A stretch of 64,000 nt of DNA from Trichopria drosophilae (GCA_030407085.1 CM059582.1:71820001-71884000); one strand, 5' to 3'; numbered from the stretch's first letter, positions 46,124 through 58,570 are shown. Notes: generated from the letters alone by a model not told the origin. Numbers and translations are program-made.

Positions 46124-46741
46124 CTAGCAGGTCCATGCTTCTTCAATTTGTCGTTCAGCAAACATGCAGATGAAATCGATGGGTAGATATTCTATATCTT
46201 TTGTTTCCATCAACGCCAGACGTTTCACTTCGTAATAAATTCTTAATGAGCGTTGAAGTAGATTTCCCAATACCCAATTTTTAATTATTTGTACATTTTC
46301 TATAGTGCAAGTTCCATTAAGCGAATGATTTTGATACTTCTCCAACAATTCATATTGCTGCTGTTGCTTCAGTTTTTGCAGAGATGGGCAGTCCAAAACG
46401 TCGAGATCAATAACATTTTCAGCGTTTAATATATCCTCTAACCAACATTTTTTATCTACTCCTTTTACATAAATTTTGTTGGCACATTTAACGATATCCT
46501 CCAAAGTCTCGTTTATATAATCAAAGGGAACGTCACCAGATTGCCATGGTAAGCCGTGGTCATTATGCATTAACCAGTTATTCACTCTTATATAGTGTAA
46601 CGGTAACCCCACCCATTGAAATGGTGGTTTAAACACATAAGTCTCAATTTCACCGACGAAAATATTCATTATAGACATTTCCTTCGGTATGAAGCGATTA
46701 CCAGGCCCACGGAATCCCTGCACGTCGACAATGTATTCCAT
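46124..46741 (-). CDS. Intact 205-aa member of an uncharacterised insect multigene family
   Basis: ATG 46741 to stop, uninterrupted. It begins MEYIVDVQGFRGPGNRFIPK, has an NNWLMHNDHGLPW block at about 55-67, NKIYVKGVDKKCWLEDIL near 90 and a PLDCPSL-like segment (LDCPSLQKL) near 120. The spacing of VDVQGF, HNDHGL and the later NHSLNGTCTIENV looks like a DEDD-type RNase-H fold, but I cannot confirm catalytic residues. No signal peptide or membrane segment. A decayed relative lies in tandem at 48290-48815 on the same strand, with similarity extending into both flanks, so this is a tandem gene duplication. A TATA-like 'gtttatactataatc' lies about 30-45 bp upstream. Confidence 0.6.
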   Translation of the reverse strand: MEYIVDVQGFRGPGNRFIPKEMSIMNIFVGEIETYVFKPPFQWVGLPLHYIRVNNWLMHNDHGLPWQSGDVPFDYINETLEDIVKCANKIYVKGVDKKCWLEDILNAENVIDLDVLDCPSLQKLKQQQQYELLEKYQNHSLNGTCTIENVQIIKNWVLGNLLQRSLRIYYEVKRLALMETKDIEYLPIDFICMFAERQIEEAWTC

Positions 46742-46759
46742 TTCGAATGATGCTGATTC

Positions 46760-47271
46760 ACTAGCGATTATAGTATAAACGCATTTTATTCATTTATTGA
46801 CGCATGTGCAATAATGGCTACCATAAAGGTCAGCTATTGCTACATCATAGTCGCTTCTCGGAGCCTGTGTGGAAATACATCGTAGACAAGGAACCGTATT
46901 GTGAAAGTAAACAGTAAAATTCTAATAATGACCTTTTCCTCCTGTGTTCTACTACCATCTCTCTCGCTCTCGCATACTCTTTGTTATAACCATTAACTTT
47001 AGCATTATACCGTTATCACGGTCACCGTCATCGCCGATTACCCGCCGATCATTTTCCCCATATATTTTCCAAGTATACAGGTTCAGACGCGTTTAAAGTC
47101 ATTGCGCAATTTCATCAAAACATATACCAAGTGACACATTTTCTCTTTCCCACATTTAGACAACCTCCGCCATAATAGAAAGGAGATGATCTCAGTTCCG
47201 TATTTTATCTAGGAATAACCTGGCAGGCCACCTGTAGTCCGACTCTCCCCTTCGTTAACAAAGGTAGCATA
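46760..47271. other. Upstream region of the 46124 gene
   Basis: Non-coding flank up to the edge of the large palindrome. No other gene seen. Confidence 0.35.
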
Positions 47272-48289
47272 AATAAATAAATAAATAAATAATTTATAAT
47301 AATAATATTTAAATAGTAATAAATTTTACATAATCCAAATGGCATGTATTAAAATGTATAATATAGAAAGGGTGGAAGAAGCTAGCAGTAATTAGAAAGA
47401 GAGAATGACACGCTTATTCCCTATGCATTTATCTATTCGCGGTATTTACGTGTTTTCATGACGTTCGAACAATAGCTATACGAGTTTGGACACGTGGGTA
47501 ATGTAATTAATCAGGTTCCTGACCGTTTTTTAATGTGTGTGTACAATTTACCACATCTTAAACATCGCCGTACAAGTTTCGACCTGTTAATTATCCGTAG
47601 ACTTTACTATACGGTAACAATCAATCTGACTTCCCACAAGTGACGAACACATACGAGTATCGACTTGCTTCTAATATAATTAATTAACCTTCATTTAATA
47701 TTTCCCACTTTTAAAATTTCTGAGAATAAGAAGATCGAAAGGACGATGTAAAAATCTAAGAGAAGCGTGTAAAATTCAACAGTTTCTTTCTATCTTTATG
47801 CACAGTTTTGTGTCTTTTAAGTAAAAAGTTAAAGGAAATGATAATGCTGCCATCTTTTCGAATGTTTAAAGAGATTGCAGAATCTGCGTGTCGCAGAATG
47901 AAATATGCGGGTGTATCTGAAATGCATAGATTCATCGTAGGCTGCCATCATACACTAGCTGATATGAGTGGCTATGGAGCGATTACAATTGAATATGACG
48001 TTCTTGAAAATTGAATCTAGTTGACAATTAACCTTATTATCGCCATGCAAAAGATTATGAAAGTGAAATTGTTAAATATTACCGCGCATCTACTGCAAAG
48101 CGAAAGCAATCTCGCTATTTTTAAAATATCTATATTGCCATTACTAGAATTCCCTCTGAAATTAACACTTTGCATAGTCTTTAATCATCGGCGGTTGCCT
48201 ATCTACGGTATCATCACTCGTTTCAAAATGGTTATCGAGGACATTCACGTAAATCTGAATGCATTTGCACTGTGAGAGGTAGGCATGAT

Positions 48290-48815
48290 CATGCTTCGTC
48301 AATTTCACGTTCTGCAAACGTTGAGTTGAAATCTATAGGTAGACATTCAATGTATTTCGTGTCCACTAATGCAAGACGTTTCACTTCATAGAAAATTCTC
48401 ATTGACCTTTGAAGAGATGCAAGCTGGTCTTGAAGATTTTCCAGTATCCAATTTTTAAGCATTTTATCCTATGAGTTTCGGTAGAGATGGACGGGCCAAT
48501 ATGTCTAGGTCAACAGCAATGTCAGCATCTAAAATTCCCTGCAACTATATCTTTTTTTCTATCTACGCCGTTTATGTATATCTTCTGAGCACATGTAACG
48601 ATGTCTTCCAACGTTTCGTTGATTGCATCAAAGGGTATAACGCCCGATTCCAATCGTAGACCATGATAACTGTGCATTAACCAATTGCTTTACGTTCGAA
48701 ACGTACTTTACAACATCACTGTCAGAAATATCCATAATGCACATTTCCTTCGGTATAAACCGATTACCAGATCGGGGAAATCCTTACACTTCGGCAATAT
48801 ACTACATTTCTAGAA
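48290..48815 (-). pseudogene. Decayed relative of the 46124 gene (left arm)
   Basis: Minus-strand pieces match the intact gene in order: GNRFIPKEMCIM, NWLMHSYHGL, PFDAINETLEDIV, YEVKRLALVDTKYIECLPID and FAEREIDEA. Codon 2 is a stop and there are several frameshifts. Part of the middle is missing. Confidence 0.8.
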
Positions 48816-48859
48816 CCTAATACTGATTTGCTTGTCCTCTCCATTAATTGACGCATCAT

Positions 48860-48905
48860 TCTCTCTCTCTCTCTCTCTCTGTCTATCACTCTCTCTATCT
48901 CTGTA
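48860..48905. repeat. (CT)n microsatellite
   Basis: Interrupted CT tract mirrored in the right arm near 52890-52933. Confidence 0.9.
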
Positions 48906-49651
48906 TCTCTCCTTCTCACACACTCTTTGCCACTTCCACATATGGCGTGGTACCTCTAACTTATGGGTATACGTCGTACCTTTCTTTCTAGATCGTAGTA
49001 TCTCCTCGTCAAATCCTATGAATCTGAAATCAAATCAGAGTGTAACAAAAACATATAGTTTTCACGGATTCATCCGATGTTCCTCTTGAGAATAGGATAG
49101 ACGGCCCCATAAGTGTCCATTGTCGATAGTTTGCGAGTTACAATACTCAGATGATGAAGAAGAAGTTATACGCAATATTAAATGGTTTCAAGTACTAGCA
49201 CCATTATGATGGTCACCACACTTTTACAATTAAACTTTTAAAATATACATAGACGTATGAATACAAGTTTCGATCCATTTATAATACAATTGAGCGTGCC
49301 AAAGATCTCTAAATTTTAAATAAATAATGTTCAGTCATTAAGTTGACATCGTTTAAACAATTAATTTTTGTATGTATATTAAATCGCGATGTACTGCACT
49401 CTAAAAACAAATACTTAAAATCTTCACATCTTAAAGTCAGTCCATGCAGAAATCTTATATGGTCTAAGTCGTCTTATCTACTCTACATCTTTCTTTCTGG
49501 CAATGTAAAAACAAAACGAAAGACGACAATGTATTTATCATTAAGATAATAACAAATTTGTTCACATTAGAACTGTGTATAATAGCCCACATAAGATCGC
49601 CTTATTCATAGCAAATGTGACTTTTGAACTGTCTTCTTTAATATTGTCGTC

Positions 49652-49653
<2 letters not shown>

Positions 49654-49690
<37 letters not shown>
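49654..49690. repeat. (TC)n microsatellite, left arm
   Basis: About 18 TC units; its mirror is the (GA)n at 52104-52134. Confidence 0.9.
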
Positions 49691-49692
<2 letters not shown>

Positions 49693-50440
49693 ATTCGCTA
49701 CCCACTACTTACATCTATACGAATACCCGTGCATAAAATCGAATTGGGTGCACATTCTTGTGATGTAACATTCACACGTCCATGGAATGAAATTCATTCT
49801 GAAAACCCAACAAGTACAAGCATAAATGTATATTATAGTACTAACTAACGGTATACCTCTTGATTCGAAATTGTATATAACCTAACCGACATGACTATTT
49901 AATTCCGTTTACAATAATGATTTGAATAATCACACTGCACGGAACGTTGTCAGATTTGACAGATTTTTGATACTTCCACATAGTAATCGTAATTAGTTAT
50001 CTAAGTCATTCACGTACGGATACTATTGTTCTAGTTATTTCGTTAAATTTATTGGCATAAGGAGTCTTTACTCCTATTCATCACACCTAGTGTAATAGAA
50101 AAAGACACAAGTCATTATATCAATAAATAATTTTCATGGTATAGTAAATTAACCTTTAAAAAATTCTTATGATTTCACATCATAGACTAAAATTTCATAT
50201 TATTATTATTATTAATATTGAATCGTTTATAGAATTGATGTTTCCATACATTATCACTTAAAAAGACTGACACCGTATATGAAATAAAAGACAAAACAAA
50301 AATTCATCATGAAAACATGCATAGATTAATTCTATTTAAATGTGCGTATGTGATTCCGTAAAACATTAGTCATTTTGAAAGGAAAAGTGAAAAATTCTCA
50401 ATGATCTGTCTGTAAAGCTTATATAGTTCTATCTTACTTC

Positions 50441-51353
50441 TAATAACATATATAAAAAAACGGAAAAAACGGATCTACTTTAAACAATAAATTTAAAATA
50501 TGTTTATTATGAATCTACTCGACAGCAAACTTATGATTTATAAAGAAGCATATTAATATCTGTAATATATTGAACACTCCAATCAATATTACTTATTTGT
50601 TTATTAAGATGTTCATATACAAGTTGGATCACTTTACAAATAAGAGCACGCGATGTAGTCGGTAAGACGGCCATGATACGAATGTGTGGGGGGAACGGAA
50701 GAACGCACAGAACTAGAGAAGACTAGGCATAACAGTGTTGCCAACTTAAATCTAATATATCACAATATCTATGAATGCTTTAGCCAATAATTTTCGAAAT
50801 CTCCTTGATAGGTGTGGGTAAGAAATTTCAGACACTAGCAATGGTACTGATCTCAATTTGTTGGGTTCGCACCGTTGGTCAAGATGAAATTAAAGAAGCA
50901 TTATTATCATCAGTAACGAGAATGCTTTCAGATTTAAGAAAATATACAACATATTGTACAGGTGTTTCAAAGCTCCGATGTACTAGATGCCTATAATTAA
51001 TGACGGACAAGAGTCAATTCTGACGCACATTTTAGTCTAAATGTGATAATGAAAATACTGACATACAGTCTGCAAATATTGTAAAATGTACGTGTTATAA
51101 TATGCAAAAATTATGTAATTGAAATTAATGATATAGATACGTGTGTTAAATGATTCATTTAATTGCATATTCATACTTTTATCACCAACATTCCCAAAAC
51201 ACCGCAATTAAGCTTGTTTCGTTAAATTGTATAATGATCGTATATATTAAATTGTATCATTATTTACGAAAAAATCGTTGAATATTTACTCCCTTACATA
51301 AGAAAACATTCAATGATTATTGAAAGTGTGTTTCGACTGTCGAAAAGAAACAT
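50441..51353. other. Palindrome spacer (913 bp)
   Basis: Single-copy sequence between the arms. It contains a 63-codon frame at 50805-50996 with a short hydrophobic run (VLISICWVRTV) but no recognisable domain. Confidence 0.6.
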
Positions 51354-52097
51354 GAAGTAAGATAGAACTATATAAGCTTTACAGACAGATCATTGAGAAT
51401 TTTTCCCTTTGCTTTCAAAATGACTAATGTTTTACGGAATCACATACGCACATTTAAATAGAATTAATCTATGCATGTTTTCATGATGAATTTTTGTTTT
51501 GTCTTTTATTTCATGTACGGTGTCAGTCTTTATAAGTGATAATATATGGAAACATCAATTCTATAAACGATTCAATATTAATAATAATAATAATATGAAA
51601 TTTTAGTCTATGATGTGAAATCATAAGAATTTTTTAAAGGTTAATTTACTATACCATGAAAATTATTTATTGATATAATGACTTGTGTCTTTTTCTATTA
51701 CACTAGGTGTGATGGATAGGAGTAAAGACTCCTTATGCCAATAAATTTAACAAAATACCTAGAACAATAGTATTCGTACGTGAATGACTTAGATAACTAA
51801 TTATGATTACTATGTGGAAGTTACAAAAATCTGTCAAATCTGACAACGTTTCGTGCAGATTATTCAAATCATTATTGTAAACGGAATTAAATAGTCATGT
51901 CGGTTAGGTTATATACAATTTCGAATCAAGAGGTATACCGTTAGTTAGTACTTTAATATACATTTATGCTTGTACTTGTTGGGTTTTTTTCATTTTCGTC
52001 CATTCCATGGACGTGTGAATGTTACATCACAAGAATGTGCACCCAATTCGATTTTATGCACGGGTATTCGTATAGATGTAAGTAGTGGGTAGCGAAT

Positions 52098-52137
<40 letters not shown>

Positions 52138-54521
52138 TATGGACGACAATATTAAAGAAGACAGTTCAAAAGTCACATTTGCTATGAATAAGGCGATCTT
52201 ATGTGGGCTATTATACACAGTTCTAATGTGAACAAATTTGTTATTATCTTAATGATAAATACATTGTCGTCTTTCGTTTTGTTTTTACATTGCCAGAAAG
52301 AAAGATGTAGAGTAGATAAGACGACTTAGACCATATAAGATTTCTGCATGGACTGACTTTAAGATGTGAAGATTTTAAGTATTTGTTTTTAGAGTGCAGT
52401 ACATAGCGATTTAATATACATACAAAAATTAATTGTTTAAACGATGTCAACTTAATGACTGAACATTATTTATTTAAAATTTAGAGATCTTTGGCACGCT
52501 CAATTGTATTATAAATGGATCGAAACTTGTATTCATACGTCTATGTATATTTTAAAAGTTTAATTGTAAAAGTGTGGTGACCATCATAATGGTGCTAGTA
52601 CTTGAAACCATTTAATATTGCGTATAACTTCTTCTTCATCATCTGAGTATTGTAACTCGCAAACTATCGACAATGGACACTTATGGGGCCGTCTATCCTA
52701 TTCTCAAGAGGAACATCGGATGAATCCGTGAAAACTATATGTTTTTGTTACACTCTGATTTGATTTCAGATTCATAGGATTTGACGAGGAGATACTACGA
52801 TCTAGAAAGAAAGGTACGACGTATACCCATAAGTTAGAGGTACCACGCCATATGTGGAAGTGGCAAAGAGTGTGTGAGAAGGAGAGATACAGAGATAGAG
52901 AGAGTGATAGACAGAGAGAGAGAGAGAGAGAGAATGATGCGTCAATTAATGGAGAGGACAAGCAAATCAGTATTAGGTTCTAGAAATGTAGTATATTGCC
53001 GAAGTGTAAGGATTTCCCCGATCTGGTAATCGGTTTATACCGAAGGAAATGTGCATTATGGATATTTCTGACAGTGATGTTGTAAAGTACGTTTCGAACG
53101 TAAAGCAATTGGTTAATGCACAGTTATCATGGTCTACGATTGGAATCGGGCGTTATACCCTTTGATGCAATCAACGAAACGTTGGAAGACATCGTTACAT
53201 GTGCTCAGAAGATATACATAAACGGCGTAGATAGAAAAAAAGATATAGTTGCAGGGAATTTTAGATGCTGACATTGCTGTTGACCTAGACATATTGGCCC
53301 GTCCACCTCTACCGAAACTCATAGGATAAAATGCTTAAAAATTGGATACTGGAAAATCTTCAAGACCAGCTTGCATCTCTTCAAAGGTCAATGAGAATTT
53401 TCTATGAAGTGAAACGTCTTGCATTGGTGGACACGAAATACATTGAATGTCTACCTATAGATTTCAACTCACCGTTTGCAGAACGTGAAATTGACGAAGC
53501 ATGATCATGCCTACCTCTCACAGTGCAAATGCATTCAGATTTACGTGAATGTCCTCGATAACCATTTTGAAACGAGTGATGATACCGTAGATAGGCAACC
53601 GCCGATGATTAAAGACTATGCAAAGTGTTAATTTCAGAGGGAATTCTAGTAATGGCAATATAGATATTTTAAAAATAGCGAGATTGCTTTCGCTTTGCAG
53701 TAGATGCGCGGTAATATTTAACAATTTCACTTTCATAATCTTTTGCATGGCGATAATAAGGTTAATTGTCAACTAGATTCAATTTTCAAGAACGTCATAT
53801 TCAATTGTAATCGCTCCATAGCCACTCATATCAGCTAGTGTATGATGGCAGCCTACGATGAATCTATGCATTTCAGATACACCCGCATATTTCATTCTGC
53901 GACACGCAGATTCTGCAATCTCTTTAAACATTCGAAAAGATGGCAGCATTATCATTTCCTTTAACTTTTTACTTAAAAGACACAAAACTGTGCATAAAGA
54001 TAGAAAGAAACTGTTGAATTTTACACGCTTCTCTTAGATTTTTACATCGTCCTTTCGATCTTCTTATTCTCAGAAATTTTAAAAGTGGGAAATATTAAAT
54101 GAAGGTTAATTAATTATATTAGAAGCAAGTCGATACTCGTATGTGTTCGTCACTTGTGGGAAGTCAGATTGATTGTTACCGTATAGTAAAGTCTACGGAT
54201 AATTAACAGGTCGAAACTTGTACGGCGATGTTTAAGATGTGGTAAATTGTACACACACATTAAAAAACGGTCAGGAACCTGATTAATTACATTACCCACG
54301 TGTCCAAACTCGTATAGCTATTGTTCGAACGTCATGAAAACGCGTAAATACCGCGAATAGATAAATGCATAGGGAATAAGCGTGTCATCCTCTCTTTCTA
54401 ATTACTGCTAGCTTCTTCCACCCTTTCTATATTATACATTTTAATACATGCCATTTGGATTATGTAAAATTTATTACTATTTAAATATTATTATTATAAA
54501 TTATTTATTTATTTATTTATT
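51354..54521 (-). repeat. Large palindrome, right arm (3.17 kb)
   Basis: Inverted partner of 47272-50440. Its outer edge at 54521, in (ATTT)n, cuts into the gene copy at 54521-55541. Confidence 0.95.
52978..53503 (+). pseudogene. Decayed relative of the 46124 gene (right arm)
   Basis: Mirror image of 48290-48815 with the same disabling changes, hence inactivated before the inverted duplication. Confidence 0.8.
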
Positions 54522-55541
54522 TAGCACTGATCTTTTTTTGGTTTAAAAAATCCGAGGTTAAAAGAATTATTAAAAATATCTGTATATTGTCGATGAGAAG
54601 CTATAATTTTATTGTTATCTTTCGCCCATTCAATATATAAGCGGTACATAGCACTTATTGACAATCCTTCTTCCAAATACTCCCGCTTGGAGTCTTTTCG
54701 TACGTAGTGTGATTCTACTTTTGGAAAAGCGTTTATATGCTCTGAAACACTTTCCTTTTTAGCGGGATCAATCGCTCGTGAACTTTGCGAATTAATAGAT
54801 CTTCCTCGATTATCTACAACATTTTGCAATCCGTCTTTGGCTTTCTTCAACGCAGTATTTACAAAAGTGTTGCTAATGTCCAGCGTGTTTAGGAACATTG
54901 TTTTGCAAACGGAAACACTGTTATCATGAAACTTTAAGGAATACTTCCTGGACCATTGTTTCGTTGAAGTTCAACTTTGGTTCGACACTTTTTCAATTTC
55001 ATTTACGTGCGACAAAATGAAACTCCACTGGAGAACGTGATTTCGAAGATTTCAGAATTCGTTAAAATTCAACTGTCGAGCATCATTATTAATTTTTTTT
55101 CACATTGAAACCTGCAACCGCTGCCACAAGATTCTTTCATGACTTTGGCAGGAACTATCTTATTACTGGCCGCAATAACATGCTCAAGACCTTTATTTAC
55201 GGCTGCTTTCTTCATGTTGGCCATCGATTTTTGTGGGTTACGTTTCCTTTTTTTTTGTCAGCGTCTCAGGAGGATTATATCTTTTCTTTGGTTTCTCAAG
55301 TATTTTGTTATTTTTTGAGAAACTTTGCTCAGTTTCAAGAACGATACTAGCATCATCTCTAATATCCATGGTATAATCTTCTATATTAAGTAATAAATTT
55401 TCAACAGTATTTTCGGAGTTCCCAGACTCATTTTCAAAAATGCCCAATTCATATCAAAATTAATCTGATTGTCACGTAAAATGGAGCCTGTGTCCATGTC
55501 TAATAATGATTCGGATAACATTGCATCGGCTTCAGGAAAAT
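54521..55541 (-). pseudogene. Gene copy A of an insect family (KKDQC-type), truncated
   Basis: Minus strand. A conserved acceptor (ttacttttcag) precedes the exon start at 55541. Acidic N-terminal pieces follow (DMDTGSIL, IRDDASIV), then a Cys motif GCRFQCEKK, an FNEFW-type segment, and the open part 54898-54521 with FPKVESHYVRKDSKREYL and FNLGFFKPKKDQC. Multi-copy insect proteins of this type exist, but I do not know their function; a TE origin is possible. It has stops and frameshifts and ends exactly at the palindrome edge, where a Cys-rich region should continue. Confidence 0.6.
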
Positions 55542-56215
55542 CTGAAAAGTAATTCAGAAATAGTCTCATAATCGCTTCATAATATCAAATTCACTATTTT
55601 ACTAATGTATTCATCATTTTAGTAAAGTAAACACATTTTAATATAACCATAAAACTAATATAACCTAAAAGGAGTGAGTTATATTAATTAAAAAGTAACC
55701 GATAAATTTGTAGTAATTTATGTAAAATGTAAGATTAATTTATTGTAAACCTACTTTTCGAACATCCTGCTTCAGAATTCATATTTGTAATGAATCTTTT
55801 GATTTTGTCATCTGAAGACCCTCGATGGGTATAATTCAATTCGGAAATACATCTATTGAATTAATACAGTAAATACTTCTTGCACAACGATTAAATAAAT
55901 TATAATATTAATACGAATGAGGTATAGAAAATCACTATTAACTCAGATTGAATGGCGTAGGGTTAGATTGAAAGAATCGATGCAACTGTCAGAATACTAA
56001 ACACTAAAGTATTCAACGTGCATTTAAAGCCATACGTAATAAACTAATCATCTATTTTGAATAAACAATTCAATTTTTAATCGTATAGAACTTTGACAAC
56101 TATATCGATTTTTTCACTCTAATTCATACTGGATATCGCAAAAGAAGTTAAATTAACATTTATTTAACGATAAATTAATTGAACATTCTTTGACAAATTT
56201 ATCGATTACTTTTTT
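54960..56215 (-). repeat. Older palindrome, left arm
   Basis: Inverted partner of 56231-57490; the centre is near 56223. 'tatttaacga' at 56161 pairs with 'tcgttaaata' at 56276. Similarity includes gene copies A and B and their upstream introns. Identity is clearly lower than in the first palindrome. Confidence 0.8.
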
Positions 56216-56230
56216 ATTAAAAATATTTAT

Positions 56231-57490
56231 TGAAAAGTAATCCATAAATTTGTTGAAGAATGTTCATTTCATTTATCGTTAAATAAATATTAATATGACT
56301 TCCTTTGAAATATCCAGTTTGAATTAGACTGAACAAATCTTTGTAGTTATCAAAGTTCTAAACGATTAAACATAGAATTAATTATTCAAAATAGATGACT
56401 AGTTTTATTAGTTTATTACGTATGGATTTAAATTCAAGTTGAATAGCGTAGTGTTTAGAATTCTGACAGTTGCATCGATTTTTTTAATCTAACCCTACAT
56501 AATCCAACTGAAGTTAATAGCTACTTTCCACGCATATTTCATATCAATAGTGCATTTATCCGAGCGTTGTGACAAAAGTATTTACGATATACAAATTCAA
56601 TTGTTGTACTTCCGAATTTAATTACCCATATCGAGAGACTTCTGGTGACAAAGTCGGAAGATTCATTCCAAATATGAATTATGAAGCAGGGTATTCGAAA
56701 AGTAGGTTGGCAATAAATTAATCTTACATTTCTACATGAATTACGACAAATTTGTCGATTACATTTTAATTAATATGATAAACCCTTTTTAGGTTATATT
56801 ATTTTTGGTGTTATATTAAAATGTGTTTACTTTACTAAAATGATGAATATATTATAAAATATTAGATTTACTACGAAGCGATTGTCAGACAATTTCTGAA
56901 TTACTTTTCAGATTTTTCTGAAATCGATGCAGATTTTCCTGAATTCGATGCAACGTTATCCGAATCATTATTAGACATGGACACAGGCTCTATTTTATTT
57001 CGTGACAATCAGAATAATTTTGACATTGATAGCTTTTTTGAAAATGAACCTACGAATTCTGAATATACTGGTGAAAATCTATTACTTGAAACAGAAGATT
57101 ACACCAGCGATATTAGAGACGATGCTAGTAACGTTACTGAAAATGAGCAAAGTTTCTCAGAAAATGACAAAAGTCCTGAGAAACCAAAGAAATCAGATAA
57201 TCCTCCTGAAACGTCGACAATAAAAAGAAAACGTACCCCTCAAAAATCGATGACCAACATGAAGAAAATAGCCGTAAATAAAGGTTTGGAATATATTTCG
57301 GCATGCAACAAGATAGTTCCTGCTAAAGCCATGAAAGAATCTTGTGCTAGCGGTTGCAGGTTTCAATGTGAAAAAAAATTAATAATGATGCTCGACAGTT
57401 GAATTTTAACGAATTCTGGACTCTTGGAAATCACGTTCTTCGTAATTCGCAAAGGTCACGAAAGATTAATCCCGCTAAAAAGGAATGTAA
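56231..57490 (+). repeat. Older palindrome, right arm
   Basis: See left arm. Mirror start codons at 55497 (-) and 56977 (+) sum to 112474, against 112446 at the centre, so net indels are about 28 bp. Confidence 0.8.
56912..57490 (+). pseudogene. Gene copy B of the KKDQC-type family, truncated
   Basis: The exon starts after 'ttacttttcag' (56911). It is open through ATG 56977 to 57402: acidic N-terminus (DMDTGSILFRDNQ, IRDDASNV), a basic stretch (KRKRTPQKSMTNMKKIAVNK), then CASGCRFQCEKK. An A8 run puts the next segment (NFNEFW-like) out of frame, as in copy A. After HVL the sequence jumps to NPAKKE, an internal deletion. Retained intron sequence shows genomic, not retro-, duplication. Confidence 0.6.
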
Positions 57491-57619
57491 GAGAAATAAA
57501 ATAGAATAAAATAAAGTAAGATGAATTAAATACCGGACATCGTTACGAACCCAATACGTAATTATCAAGATAGAAAACGTTAATAAACTCACGGACTTAT
57601 TAATCATAACCAGCCTATA

Positions 57620-57770
57620 GAGCATTTCACGTTCTGACGTCACACGAAAAAAATGGCCGTATACTGGAGGACAAGATTAGGCAAAGGGTACCAGTTGATA
57701 TCCTTTGCCTAATCCTGTCCTCCAGTATACGGCCATTTTTTCCATTGTGACGTCAGAACGTGAAATGCTC
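57620..57770. mobile_element. 151-bp MITE forming a near-perfect hairpin
   Basis: Arms of about 68 bp from 'gagcatttcacgttctgacg' inward are complementary to the right half, with a loop of about 14 nt around 'ggtaccagttgata'. Flanked by TA at 57618-57619 and 57771-57772, fitting Tc1/mariner-type mobilisation. The hairpin could be a small-RNA source if transcribed. Confidence 0.9.
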
Positions 57771-58310
57771 TATTCATCTGACTTGGGAATTCCAAAGGCT
57801 GCATTGTTATATTTAATAGCCCTATGCAAAAATCTGATTCTTATATAGATTATAATATGCAATTTAATGTTAAAATAAAGCAATTTTTGTTCCTACTTTT
57901 GTTAATACCCTTGTTATTGATGTTATTCAACCCTTTAACGTTCCAATATGTACATTTTCTTCATGAAGTTTGGCACCATATTTTTGCTTTTAAAATGTAT
58001 GTGACAAATTCTGCAATAGCCACTTCCTACTAGCCAAGAATTGCTCTTTCGAATAGTGTATGACAAAATTTCCTACTTTTTAAAATAAAAAAGGTATAAC
58101 GGCTTAAAAAAAAGAAAAACATGACTTTTTTCCTCTTTTCAATTTATTGAATTTTTTATCGGTAATGACATTAGAATAGTTCTAACGTTCACAAATATCG
58201 TGTCAAAAGTGAATTTATTATCAGATAAGGGTATACTCATGTTTACGGAAAAACTGTGCGTTGATTTGTCTGACGTAATTCAAAACCTCTACTACTTATT
58301 CTGTCACCAT
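57771..58310. other. AT-rich stretch, no gene recognised
   Basis: A 69-codon frame at 57824-58033 has a hydrophobic run (FLFLLLLIPLLLMLF) but no other support. Confidence 0.3.
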
Positions 58311-58315
58311 CTGAT

Positions 58316-58546
58316 ATAGCGTTTTAATAAATTTATCGAACAGATAGCGTTGTGTTAAATAGCTTGTCGGGATAGCGTTCAATTAAAGTGCTTTTCCAAA
58401 ATAGCGTTTTATTAAAAATGCTTTACTGACATAGCGTTATTCTTAATGTTTTTCCAAAATAGCGTTTCATTACCTGCTTCTGCGAAATAGCGCTGTTCTA
58501 AATGTCATAGCGAGATAGCGTTTTGCTTACATACTATTCCGAAATG
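58316..58546. repeat. ATAGCG motif array, period about 28 bp
   Basis: ATAGCG starts at 58316, 58344, 58372, 58401, 58431, 58459, 58487, 58507 and 58515, with ATGGCG near 58543. Most are followed by TT. Intervening 20-22-bp stretches differ, with weak shared words (ttttccaaa, ttattaa). Confidence 0.85.
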
Positions 58547-58570
58547 GCGTTCTTTCCATTGGGGACGTCG

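Larger units (their letters stand above)
47272..50440 (+). repeat. Large palindrome, left arm (3.17 kb)
   Basis: Reverse complement of 51354-54521. Paired positions sum to 101793 from 47272 to at least 49549, and to 101794 at the inner edge, so there are almost no net indels. Only a handful of substitutions are seen in the outer 2.3 kb; the inner 0.7 kb is more diverged. The outer edge lies in an (AAAT)n tract. Confidence 0.95.

Noticed and set aside
48832..49089. Mirrored ORFs such as 48832-49089 and 52704-52961
   Set aside because: They are equal only because the palindrome arms are nearly identical. They arise from a (CT)n tract and the antisense of a pseudogene.
58316..58546. CRISPR-like spacing of a short repeat
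   Set aside because: The repeat core is only 6-9 bp, spacing is irregular at the end, and the DNA is eukaryotic with no cas-like gene.
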